From: Lachnospiraceae bacterium UBA3821
Lineage (GTDB): Bacteria; Bacillota; Clostridia; Lachnospirales; Lachnospiraceae
Assembly: GCA_002368865.1 (NCBI GenBank)
Contig: DFDT01000194.1
Coordinates: forward strand, 1 to 7,682
DNA: 7,682 nucleotides
Direction: 5' to 3'
A program made the position numbers and the translations under genes. The notes beneath the pieces are model-generated. The model searched no databases. It saw only the letters and a program-made list of their open reading frames with translations, and had not been told where the DNA came from. Below are positions 1-6,949 of this stretch, piece by piece (position 1 is the stretch's first letter; each line of letters starts with the position of its first letter).

Positions 1-553
1 TTTTATATTTGAAATCGCCGATTTTTAATCTTTCCGGCTCCATTTCAAGCGCAACGATATAGGCACCTTCCTGCCCGTTTCCTCCGGCATAAGCTTCCCC
101 ATAAAGTCCACCGAGGACAATAATGCTCTTCGCCGAGATCACGGAACACCCCTGGTGCACATCTCCGAGCACTACAATGCTCTCTTCCGTCTCGATGACC
201 TGTCCGTTTCGCAGAGATCCCTTATAAAACTGACCGTCATCCCCCACCGGCATGTGTTGATCCACCTTATGTAATGCTTTGATAAAATGCTTGTCCGTCT
301 CCTCATCATGTCCTACGATACAAACAATATTTACTTTGCTGTTACGGTGTATCGTCTCCAGAATATGAATTTCCTCTGTCTCCGTCAACTCTCTGCCTTC
401 CAATGACAGCGCCATGCTGGAACGCCCGAAAAAATTCTTTGCCTCGGAAAACTTAAAAGCGATCTCATCTATGATCTGTTCAAACGGGCAATCTGCATTT
501 AACTGGATCCTGATTCCGTTTGAAAAGCTTTTGATCACTACCAAATCTTTCAT
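1..553 (-). CDS. minC: Septum site-determining protein MinC (3' end cut by window edge)
   Basis: MinC inhibits FtsZ polymerisation away from mid-cell. It is recruited to the membrane by the ATPase MinD. My own translation from ATG at 553 gives 184 residues with no stop before the edge. Residues 1-100 fit the N-terminal FtsZ-inhibiting domain. Residues 104-184 fit the C-terminal beta-helix that dimerises and binds MinD: R115-N-G-Q matches the conserved RSGQ-like turn, followed by VLGDVHQGCSV (128-138), IIVLGGLYGEAYAG (144-157) and an ending VALEMEPERLKIGDF typical of Firmicutes MinC. Family length is about 210-230 residues, so some 30-40 are missing. A strong Shine-Dalgarno (TAAGGAGAT, 562-570) lies 14 nt or less from the PBP2 stop and overlaps it, so the gene is very likely cotranscribed and coupled. 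minD and minE probably follow outside the window, which is inference. Confidence 0.93.
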   Translation of the reverse strand, partial: MKDLVVIKSFSNGIRIQLNADCPFEQIIDEIAFKFSEAKNFFGRSSMALSLEGRELTETEEIHILETIHRNSKVNIVCIVGHDEETDKHFIKALHKVDQHMPVGDDGQFYKGSLRNGQVIETEESIVVLGDVHQGCSVISAKSIIVLGGLYGEAYAGGNGQEGAYIVALEMEPERLKIGDFKYK

Positions 554-561
554 CCTGTCAA

Positions 562-570
562 ATCTCCTTA
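562..570 (-). promoter_or_regulatory. minC ribosome binding site overlapping the PBP2 stop codon
   Basis: Read on the minus strand the site is TAAGGAGAT. Its first three bases are the PBP2 stop codon, and the GGAG core sits about 10 nt before the minC ATG at 553. A ribosome terminating on PBP2 therefore stops on the minC initiation site, which suggests coupled translation. Confidence 0.75.
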
Positions 571-3465
571 CAATTCATTCGACACGCCGTCATCCGGTGT
601 ATCCGCTGTTCCGTTGATCAGCTCGTCCTCCTCTGCCAGTCCGTAATAATACTTGATCACATCTCTGGTCAACTGTGCGGCATAGTCAGAGGAATATCCA
701 AACGGAATTCTGGTAGCGATTGCGATCTCCGGTGTCTCATACGGTGCATAACAGATAAAAAGCGCATGGCTCGGTCTGGATTTGGACTGCTCCGCTGTAC
801 CTGTTTTGCCCGCAACATGGACTGCCAGATCTGCAAAATACTTCTTATTCTCTACCACCTGCCGCATGCCGGTACGCATCGCATTCCAATAATTTTGCGG
901 AATGTCAATCACATTGCGGATCTCCGGTTCAAACTCTTTTGTAACATTTCCCTGCGAGTCCGTCACCTTATCCAACAGTGTCAGGTTATAACAGGTTCCC
1001 CCATTCGCTATGGTAGCTGCATATCTGGCCAACCCTACCGTGGTATAGCTGTTGGTTCCCTGTCCGATTGCAGATCTCACAGGGTCTTTGCTGGATACCT
1101 CCGGACTATATTCCGTGATTTCTACGCCAGACTTTTCCGAAAGTCCAAACAGATCCGCATATTTGTATAAGGCGTTCAAGCCTTCCTGCTCATTATAGGT
1201 TCCGGAGGTTGTGGCCAGCTTGTAACCCACATCATAGAAAAAGTAGTTACACGAATCCCGGATCGCAGTGGTCACATTTTCCGGTCCGTGTCCGATCACC
1301 CTCCAACATCTGGGCGAGGGCGTTACCGCCGTATAAGTTCCCAGACAGGTGATCGCATCATTTAAACTGATCACGCCTTCCATCAATCCCGCCGATGCGG
1401 AAACAATCTTAAAGGTAGACCCCGGTGCCGCCTTATACTGTGTCGCATAATTCAGCTGCGGCTGTGACTTATCCGCATTCAGTTTTGCATAATAGGCCGC
1501 ATCAACAGAATTTGCCATCTTATTATTATCATACCCGGGATAGGAGACCATTGCCAACACTTCTCCCGTATGTACATCCGTGATCACCACCGAGGCATTG
1601 CAGGGATCCAGCGCAAGCTGCGCCGGTGTGATATCCAGATTTTTGATCCGGTTCATCATAAAAGTATAGGAATTCATCTTACCGCTATACAGCGCTTCCT
1701 CATCCGTAGGAGGGACATCTATGGCTTTCTGCTCACACAAAAGCATACAGATCTGCTTCCCCGTGATCTTATCATTCAGAAGCATGTATTTATATATCCG
1801 TTTCTGAAACTCGGTATTATGGTCGATCATATCGATCGTATAATCCAACAGCTTCTGATATATCTCCGAAGAATCGGAATATTTTTCATCCAGATTCAGT
1901 TTCCCCACATCGATCCAATTCTGTGCAATGCAGTATTGCAGGTACTCGCTTAAACTGATCACTTCCTCCTGTGTCCATGCAATATACGTCGCATCCTCCG
2001 AATCCACCAGCTCTGACATGATCACGCCGTTGCTCACCAGACGGGAAACAATATTGCTCTGATAGATCTGGTATTCCTTTGACAATTTATTATAGGGCGT
2101 CCTGCTTTCCGTGAGTTCCTTCAGCAGTTTGTCATATACCTGGGACTTATACTCCAGATACTTCTCATAAACCGCTTTTTCGGTCTCACCCGCATCCGGT
2201 TCGGAAAAATGTTTGATATCCAGCACATTGTTGTTGATCGTCGCAAAATAGACATCATAAATCGGTATCTTGATATCGGAACTGGATGCATTTGCCTTGG
2301 GGGTATACTCCTTTAAGTTTACAATTTTCGCCGCGATCAATCCTGCCAGCTTCTGCTCTACAATATTGTAAGTGGCGATCTGCAGATCCCGGTCAATGGT
2401 CGTATATACATCCTGTCCTGCCTGGGGTTCCGTCCGCTCCATGATCTGCATTACCTTACCGGTCACATTGGTAACCACCTTTTCATACCCTTTTTTGCCA
2501 TGCAATGTGGTTTCCATATAGGCCTCCAGGCCGCTTTTCCCCACCACATCACTGACCGTATATGTATCCGGGCTGCCGCCTTCCGCCGCCACCTGCTCAT
2601 TCAAACTGCTCAACTCATCGGAAGAAATCTTTCCCGTATATCCCATCACATGCGCAAAATACTTACTGTCATTGTACCTGCGCACAGTATCTTCCACGAT
2701 GGTGACACCCGGAAGTTCATCCGCATTTTCCATAATGACAGCGACCGTCTTCTCGCTCACATTTGTCGCAACGGTTGTACCGATATATTTCCGGTATGAG
2801 GTATTCTTCATGGCAAACCGGATCGTTACCATCTGAAGCCATTCTTCATTGGTATAGCCTTTTCCGGGAATGAACTGGGATGTCCTATCCCCTTCCACCG
2901 CATAGTCACCGATTCCGAATGTAAAACCGTTTTTCCCTTTGTTTCTGCTCAGGGACTGCATCACCTCAAGCGGTGTGGATGCAGCTTCCTCAGCGGTCAG
3001 ATCCCCTGTCTGCGCATGATCATACACGTCTGCCAGAAATCTGTTGAGAGATGTTCCCTCCGCCGAAAACGCAAATTCACCGTCTTCATCCACCACGATC
3101 TTAAAGTCCGTGATCACTTTATCCCCGTTCTTCTCGATCATCTTGATCAGGCGGTAGATCGTCTCGTTCATACGGGCATTTTTATTGGTGTTTTCATAGA
3201 CATCTTCGATCTTCACCGAATAGGCCAGTTCATTGTATGCCAATACATTGCCGTTGCGATCAAAAATATTTCCTCTGACACTGGAGATGTCCCTGGTCTT
3301 CTCCGTAGAGAGGACGAAATCATTCAGATACGCTTCCCCTTTGACAATCTGCAGATCAAAACAGCGATAGATCAGGATTGCCGCCAGACCGGCAAAAAGC
3401 AGCGTCAGCAAAGTCAGACGACTTGTTATGAAATTGATGATATTTTCCCTAAGTTCCTCAAACAA
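568..3465 (-). CDS. mrdA: Penicillin-binding protein 2 (class B transpeptidase of the elongasome), unusually long
   Basis: This D,D-transpeptidase would cross-link lateral-wall peptidoglycan, normally with the glycosyltransferase RodA. It has a short cytosolic start and one membrane anchor (about 17-36). The pedestal/dimerisation domain opens with RGNIFDRNG (64-72) and runs to about 350. The transpeptidase domain follows from about 623. All three catalytic motifs are present: S683-T-F-K686 (nucleophile S683), S738-C-N740 and K887-T-G889. At 965 residues it is far longer than a usual PBP2 (about 630-720), because about 240 residues are inserted near 380-620. C707, C720 and H726 beside the active site resemble the Zn motif of C. 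difficile PBPs. The tail after 942 is acidic. The start is TTG at 3465: in-frame TAG lies upstream, no ATG is near, and AAGGGAG lies 11 nt before it. The start overlaps mreD by 8 nt. SpoVD or FtsI is the alternative identity, but context and no PASTA domain favour PBP2. Confidence 0.93.
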   Translation of the reverse strand: MFEELRENIINFITSRLTLLTLLFAGLAAILIYRCFDLQIVKGEAYLNDFVLSTEKTRDISSVRGNIFDRNGNVLAYNELAYSVKIEDVYENTNKNARMNETIYRLIKMIEKNGDKVITDFKIVVDEDGEFAFSAEGTSLNRFLADVYDHAQTGDLTAEEAASTPLEVMQSLSRNKGKNGFTFGIGDYAVEGDRTSQFIPGKGYTNEEWLQMVTIRFAMKNTSYRKYIGTTVATNVSEKTVAVIMENADELPGVTIVEDTVRRYNDSKYFAHVMGYTGKISSDELSSLNEQVAAEGGSPDTYTVSDVVGKSGLEAYMETTLHGKKGYEKVVTNVTGKVMQIMERTEPQAGQDVYTTIDRDLQIATYNIVEQKLAGLIAAKIVNLKEYTPKANASSSDIKIPIYDVYFATINNNVLDIKHFSEPDAGETEKAVYEKYLEYKSQVYDKLLKELTESRTPYNKLSKEYQIYQSNIVSRLVSNGVIMSELVDSEDATYIAWTQEEVISLSEYLQYCIAQNWIDVGKLNLDEKYSDSSEIYQKLLDYTIDMIDHNTEFQKRIYKYMLLNDKITGKQICMLLCEQKAIDVPPTDEEALYSGKMNSYTFMMNRIKNLDITPAQLALDPCNASVVITDVHTGEVLAMVSYPGYDNNKMANSVDAAYYAKLNADKSQPQLNYATQYKAAPGSTFKIVSASAGLMEGVISLNDAITCLGTYTAVTPSPRCWRVIGHGPENVTTAIRDSCNYFFYDVGYKLATTSGTYNEQEGLNALYKYADLFGLSEKSGVEITEYSPEVSSKDPVRSAIGQGTNSYTTVGLARYAATIANGGTCYNLTLLDKVTDSQGNVTKEFEPEIRNVIDIPQNYWNAMRTGMRQVVENKKYFADLAVHVAGKTGTAEQSKSRPSHALFICYAPYETPEIAIATRIPFGYSSDYAAQLTRDVIKYYYGLAEEDELINGTADTPDDGVSNEL
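1612..2328 (-). other. Long insertion inside PBP2 (about residues 380-618)
   Basis: In ordinary class B PBPs the strand-helix with TIDRDLQ (356-362 here) leads within a few tens of residues to the GxVVVxDxxTGEVLAMVSYP strand (624-643 here as SVVITDVHTGEVLAMVSYPG). Here about 240 residues intervene. They are rich in Lys, Glu, Tyr and Leu and look mostly helical, with no transmembrane segment, no low-complexity run and no repeat. The stretch ends with ITPAQLALDPC (612-622). The frame stays open and base use matches the flanks, so it looks like an established part of the protein and not a recent insertion. The boundaries are my estimate. Confidence 0.7.
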
Positions 3466-3976
3466 ATCCCTGACTGCTCCCTTTTTCTCTCTTTTCTAAT
3501 AATTCATTTATCTTTAGGATAACAGGATACAAGACCACGGTTATGACAATCGTGTACAATGCTTCCGGCAGGATCACTCCCCGGAAATAATAAAGGAAAT
3601 CAAACCTTCCTCTCAACAGAAACAACAGAATATAACAAAGCACTCCATAAGACAGATCGCTTACGATGATCAATGCGATCGGCAACTTAATATCCTCCGG
3701 ATAAAAAACCCGCGAAAACTTTCCGTTCACATATCCGATATAGGTAAAAATCAATGCATAAAAGCCAATCACATCCCCAAAGAAGACATCCCAGAGCAAT
3801 CCGCTGGAGAAACCGATCAGCATACCTTCTTCTTCTCCCCTCATAAATCCGAAGGACGAAGTCAGGATGATCGTAAGTTTCGGTACGATCCCTGCGATGG
3901 CAAAATGACAGAATACCGTTGATTCCAGTAAAAAACATATTAAGATCAAAAAAGCCACTGTAATTTTTCGGAGCAT
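3458..3976 (-). CDS. mreD: Rod shape-determining membrane protein MreD
   Basis: MreD is an integral membrane component of the elongasome that works with MreC to control PBP2/RodA activity. The 172-residue length is normal for the family. Hydrophobic segments lie near 5-27, 29-45, 52-88 (probably two), 98-121 and 133-156. Two family signatures are visible: GLLWDVFFGDVIGFYAL (59-75), the conserved G-x-x-x-D-x-x-x-G-x-x-x-G pattern, and LPEALYT (136-142) before the last helix. The C-terminus is basic and polar (ELLEKREKGSSQ), probably cytosolic. The start is ATG at 3976, preceded by AAGGGGAGG at 4-5 nt, 11 nt after the mreC stop. Its TGA lies inside the first codons of PBP2, giving an 8-nt overlap and likely coupling. 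Confidence 0.94.
   Translation of the reverse strand: MLRKITVAFLILICFLLESTVFCHFAIAGIVPKLTIILTSSFGFMRGEEEGMLIGFSSGLLWDVFFGDVIGFYALIFTYIGYVNGKFSRVFYPEDIKLPIALIIVSDLSYGVLCYILLFLLRGRFDFLYYFRGVILPEALYTIVITVVLYPVILKINELLEKREKGSSQGFV
3477..3483 (-). promoter_or_regulatory. Ribosome binding site for the TTG start of PBP2
   Basis: The minus-strand sequence AAGGGAG lies inside the end of mreD, 11 nt before the TTG codon at 3463-3465. The spacing is slightly long, and the rare start codon would lower independent initiation. Expression may therefore depend on ribosomes finishing mreD. Confidence 0.55.
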
Positions 3977-3987
3977 ACAGCCTCCCC

Positions 3988-4872
3988 TTATTCATTCTCC
4001 GCTGTCTCTGTGATCGTCTGCTTTTTGTCTGTGATGACAAGGACTTCACTTAAATGTTCAAAGTCAACAGCCGGCGTGATATAACCGGATTTTGTCAGAT
4101 TATTATTGTCCTGATTGATAGTATGTATGTATCCGATCAGAATATTGGGCAGATACTTGTCGCTGATATCGGAGGTGACGATCTTATCCCCTTCCACCAC
4201 CACGTCCTTGCTATCCACCAGCTTACTGAAGCTGATCACGCCGTCCGCCATCATCTTCAGATCCCCGGAAACGATCAGATTGTCTCCGGACACTAACGTC
4301 ATGGCGCTGACATTACTATTGTCTGAAATGATTGCGGTCACTCTCGCCCAATTCGGTCCGACTGCCGTCACGCGTCCTACAAGCCCGCCGCCGGCGATCA
4401 CATTCATATCCTCCTCAATCCCGTCCTCGGTCCCTTTATCAATGTCAAACGAAGCATACCAGTTTCCGGGATCTCTGGCAATGATGCGCGCACCTGTTTT
4501 TTTGTATTCGCCATACTGCTCGTCCAATTCCATCAGCGCCCGCAGTTCATTGAGCTCATATTTATCCTGCTGAAGCAGTGTATTCTCCTCCGTCAGGGAA
4601 GCAACCTGTTCCTTCAGACGCGCATTTTCCTCCAAAAGCACCCGGATCTGCGCCAGTTCCTCAGAACGGTTGGATAACCATTCTCCCGCCCGGGAAATCC
4701 CTTCCTGAAAAGGAACAACCACATACCCCAGCGATGTGTTCAGCGGCTTTTCAAAAATACTGGTTCCGAAGGTCAGGAGCATTAAAAATATACAGATTAA
4801 TGTCAATATTAAAAGGAGATACTTACCCGGCAGAGCAAATCTCTCCTCTTTTCTTCTTACAACCGGACTCAT
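3988..4872 (-). CDS. mreC: Rod shape-determining protein MreC
   Basis: MreC is a bitopic scaffold of the elongasome. It dimerises through a coiled coil, and its extracytoplasmic beta domain binds and activates PBP2. The 294 residues show a basic cytosolic start (MSPVVRRKEER), one transmembrane helix (about 17-37), a coiled coil rich in Leu, Glu and Gln (about 66-118) and the MreC beta domain (about 125-282). Typical family features are GNWYASFDIDKGTEDGI (136-152), the glycine turn AGGGLVGRVTAVGP (160-173), ISDNSNVSAM (182-191) and the GDKIVTSD strand (228-235). A short polar tail follows. The ATG at 4872 overlaps the mreB TGA as ATGA, and an AAGGG-type Shine-Dalgarno lies in the end of mreB, so coupled translation is expected. 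I see nothing unusual in it. Confidence 0.96.
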   Translation of the reverse strand: MSPVVRRKEERFALPGKYLLLILTLICIFLMLLTFGTSIFEKPLNTSLGYVVVPFQEGISRAGEWLSNRSEELAQIRVLLEENARLKEQVASLTEENTLLQQDKYELNELRALMELDEQYGEYKKTGARIIARDPGNWYASFDIDKGTEDGIEEDMNVIAGGGLVGRVTAVGPNWARVTAIISDNSNVSAMTLVSGDNLIVSGDLKMMADGVISFSKLVDSKDVVVEGDKIVTSDISDKYLPNILIGYIHTINQDNNNLTKSGYITPAVDFEHLSEVLVITDKKQTITETAENE

Positions 4873-5882
4873 TTACCCATCCCTTCAATTGCGTAGGCAA
4901 CAGATTTATAATTGTCGTCTTTAATGATCTTGGAAAGTCCCAAAGCCACGCTCGCCAGCGGATCCTGCGCAATATTTACCTTCAGACCGGTGCCGTTTGC
5001 CAGCTTCTCCGCCAGATGAGAAACCTGGGACGCTCCACCCGTCAGATAAATGCCGTGACGATAGATATCGGCCGCCAGCTCAGGCGGTGTCCGCTCCAGG
5101 ATCACCTTCACATTATCCACGATGGTATGGAAATGTTCCTCCAGGCATTCGTTGACCAGTTTGGTCGGAATTTCGCGTTCCACCGGAAGTCCTGTCACGA
5201 TATCCCGCCCGAATACCTGCGCGCCCTTTTTCTCTTTCTCCAGATCTCTCAACGCAATCTTCACCGTCTCCGCAGTCTTGCCGCCGATGATCAGCGAAAA
5301 TTCTTTTCTGACCGCAGCCCGGATGGCTTCATCGAATTTCTGTCCGCCGACTTTGATCAGTCTGCTCAGTACAATGCCGCCCAACGACAGAATAGAGATC
5401 TCCGTCGTCTCATAGCCTACGTTCACCACGATCACACCCTGGGAATTTTTCACGTCAATGTCAAGCCCCAGCCCGTCCGCCACAGCCTTTTCCACAACCA
5501 TGATCCGCTTGGCCTTCACATTGGCATCCTTCACCAGATCATAAAAAGCACGCTTTTCCACTTCCGTGACATCCGTAGGGACCGCAATATAAAAATCAGC
5601 CGGCTTATAACTGCCTTTCTGCATATCTCCGATAAAATAATGGATCAGTGTCTCCATATTTTTGATGTCCGCGATCACGCCGTTGGAAAGCGGATAAGAA
5701 ATATGAATATTACCGGGCGCCTTCTCATACATTTCAAACGCGGAATCACCATATGCAAACAGTGTATTCTTATTTTCGATCGCGATCATGTTTTTTTCGA
5801 CTATAATATTGTCATCGCTCCGACTGTAGATCTTAATGTTATTTGTACCAAGATCGATACCAAAAATGTTATTTGCCAGCAT
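4869..5882 (-). CDS. mreB: MreB-family actin-like protein with altered nucleotide-site residues
   Basis: MreB filaments under the membrane orient the wall-synthesis machinery. The 337-residue length is normal. Family regions are clear: phosphate-1 loop FGIDLGTNNIKIY (7-19), GVIADIKNMETLIHYFI (68-84), VPTDVTEVEKRAF (101-113), the SLGGIVLSRLIKVGG stretch (166-180), GRDIVTGLPVE (225-235), RTPPELAADI (264-273) and adenosine loop LTGGASQVSHL (280-290). Two sites differ from active MreB. The usual IEEPxAAAIG reads VEKAVADGLG (130-139), putting K132 where the catalytic Glu lies. The usual DIGGGTTE reads N154-V-G-Y-E-T-T-E161, with Asn for Asp and no glycine run. ATP may bind, but hydrolysis is doubtful (inference). 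ATG at 5882 is preceded by AAGGGG at 6 nt. It starts 30 nt after radC and overlaps mreC by ATGA. An Mbl/Mrl paralogue is the alternative name. Confidence 0.92.
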   Translation of the reverse strand: MLANNIFGIDLGTNNIKIYSRSDDNIIVEKNMIAIENKNTLFAYGDSAFEMYEKAPGNIHISYPLSNGVIADIKNMETLIHYFIGDMQKGSYKPADFYIAVPTDVTEVEKRAFYDLVKDANVKAKRIMVVEKAVADGLGLDIDVKNSQGVIVVNVGYETTEISILSLGGIVLSRLIKVGGQKFDEAIRAAVRKEFSLIIGGKTAETVKIALRDLEKEKKGAQVFGRDIVTGLPVEREIPTKLVNECLEEHFHTIVDNVKVILERTPPELAADIYRHGIYLTGGASQVSHLAEKLANGTGLKVNIAQDPLASVALGLSKIIKDDNYKSVAYAIEGMGK

Positions 5883-5912
5883 AAGCTGCCCCTTTCCGTA
5901 TATCAGTACTTT

Positions 5913-6587
5913 TTATTCCAGATAACCCAGCTCTCTGAAGCTTGCATAACGGTTATCTCCGATAATGATATGGTCCAACAGCAGAATATCCATCATGGTC
6001 CCCAACTCACTCACCCGCTTCGTCAGTTCCCTGTCCAGCTGACTCGGCGTGGGATCTCCGCTTGGGTGATTGTGCACCAGCACAAAATTAACCGCCTTGA
6101 CACGCATTGCCTCCAGAAAGATCTCTCTGGGCGAGATCAACGACATCCGGACGCTTCCGTCGGAAAGCTTCTTCTCTCCCAACATTCGGCCTTTTCCGTC
6201 CAGACTCACCATGATGACACATTCCGTGTCCCGGTGTCTCATAAACTCCATAAAATATTGTGCCACCAAACGAGGGGAATTAAACACCAATCCCTCTTTG
6301 GCGCTGGCTCTGCTGATCCGCATGGACAATTCCGTCAGACATTTCAGCTTCACCGCTTTGACCAGTCCGATCCCCTTGATCTGCTGCAGTTCCTCCAGTG
6401 TAACATCGTAAAGACCCAACAGCCCCTCTCTGGGATACCTGGAAAGTGCCAGGACCTCTCCGGCCAATTCCATGGCACTTTTTTCTTTGGTACCGGTCCG
6501 CAATATGATCGCGATCAATTCCTGTTCGCTCAATTGCCCGGGACCCAGTTTTAAAAACTTTTCGTATGGCAGGTCAGCCATCTGCAT
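5913..6587 (-). CDS. radC: RadC family (UPF0758) JAMM/MPN-domain protein
   Basis: RadC proteins pair an N-terminal helix-hairpin-helix region with a JAB1/MPN-like metal site. Their biochemical role is unsettled, and the old DNA-repair label is weakly supported. In these 224 residues the N-terminal part reads KFLKLGPGQLSEQELIAIIL (10-29) and carries the hairpin QIKGIGLVKAVKLK (69-82). The metal motif is H172-N-H174-P-S-G-D with D185 after ten more residues, all intact, followed by LDHIIIGDNRYASFRELGYL (204-223). The start is ATG at 6587, directly after an in-frame TGA. AAAGGAG (6591-6597) is only 3 nt from that ATG but 9 nt from the ATG at 6581, so translation may start two codons later, at MADLPYEK. 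The gene sits between DUF4321 and mreB, as is common in Clostridia. Confidence 0.95.
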   Translation of the reverse strand: MQMADLPYEKFLKLGPGQLSEQELIAIILRTGTKEKSAMELAGEVLALSRYPREGLLGLYDVTLEELQQIKGIGLVKAVKLKCLTELSMRISRASAKEGLVFNSPRLVAQYFMEFMRHRDTECVIMVSLDGKGRMLGEKKLSDGSVRMSLISPREIFLEAMRVKAVNFVLVHNHPSGDPTPSQLDRELTKRVSELGTMMDILLLDHIIIGDNRYASFRELGYLE

Positions 6588-6653
6588 TCACTCCTTTCAC
6601 ACCCTTCTCCAAAGTGCCGAAAGTGAAAGCAGTCTGCAACGGACTTTTACCCT

Positions 6654-6893
6654 TTATCGCACAAAGCGATACACGATAAAAGCCAGTATCACTCCCAGAA
6701 TGCCTGCGATGGTAATGTGAAATTTCAACCCGAAGGTCAGCACCAAAAATCCCATATCAAGCTCTACGGGATTTGTCAGTCCGAAGACTTGTCCGTAATT
6801 TAGGAAAGTTCCGGAAAAGACTTGCGCAAGCACGGTTCCCAGCACAAAACCGATCAACACCAGACAAACCAGAAGCCAGTTTACTCTCTTCAT
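6654..6893 (-). CDS. Small membrane protein, DUF4321 family
   Basis: This 79-residue protein heads the transcription unit. An N-terminal transmembrane helix follows a basic start (MKRVNWLLVCLVLIGFVLGT, 1-20, continuing to about 24). A loop with NYGQVFGL and NPVELDMG comes next. A second hydrophobic part (about 48-77) ends in basic YRFVR. Length, glycine-rich first helix, the PVxLDxGFLxLTFGLKF stretch and position upstream of radC-mreB match DUF4321, a family of unknown function common in Clostridia. Context suggests a role in envelope assembly, but nothing in the sequence names a reaction. The start is ATG at 6893, preceded by AAGGAG at 5 nt. A 66-nt gap without promoter or terminator separates it from radC. 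The family assignment is from pattern memory only. Confidence 0.82.
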   Translation of the reverse strand: MKRVNWLLVCLVLIGFVLGTVLAQVFSGTFLNYGQVFGLTNPVELDMGFLVLTFGLKFHITIAGILGVILAFIVYRFVR

Positions 6894-6918
6894 AAAAACT
6901 CCTTATTTCCTGCAAACA

Positions 6919-6949
6919 TGTGTTTTACATTATTTTACATTGTAACACA
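6919..6949 (-). repeat. Short repeats over the operon promoter, candidate operator
   Basis: On the minus strand two consecutive 10-mers, ATGTAAAATA and ATGTAAAACA (6921-6940), differ by one base. They lie within an imperfect dyad whose arms on the plus strand are TGTGTTTTACA (6919-6929) and TGTAACACA (6941-6949), equal apart from a 2-nt bulge. The set spans the -10 box and the expected transcription start, where a repressor would act. AT-rich chance similarity is possible and no known regulator motif was recognised. Confidence 0.35.

Noticed and set aside
414..3522. Several plus-strand open frames of 67-168 codons opposite minC and PBP2.
   Set aside because: All lie antisense to clearly coding sequence and show no family motif or ribosome site. 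They are shadows.
3687..4049. A 120-residue minus-strand frame overlapping mreC and mreD.
   Set aside because: It is an alternate frame of mreD with an Arg-rich composition and no membrane pattern, while MreD and MreC in their own frames match their families over full length.
5409..5492. The possibility that the altered MreB motifs reflect a frameshift or pseudogene.
   Set aside because: I re-translated the bases by hand: the frame is continuous, the spacing to flanking conserved motifs equals that of normal MreB, and the full length is intact. The changes are substitutions in a maintained gene.
4578..6554. A 658-codon open frame on the plus strand running antisense through mreC, mreB and radC.
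   Set aside because: Three well-recognised genes occupy the other strand here. The plus-strand protein is rich in His, Arg, Gln and Ile with no domain pattern, and its start has no convincing ribosome site. It is a codon-bias shadow.
6588..6653. The 66-nt gap between DUF4321 and radC as an internal promoter, terminator or small gene.
   Set aside because: I see only the radC Shine-Dalgarno and a weak 4-bp AGTC/GACT stem. No -35/-10 pair, T-run or open frame of note is present.
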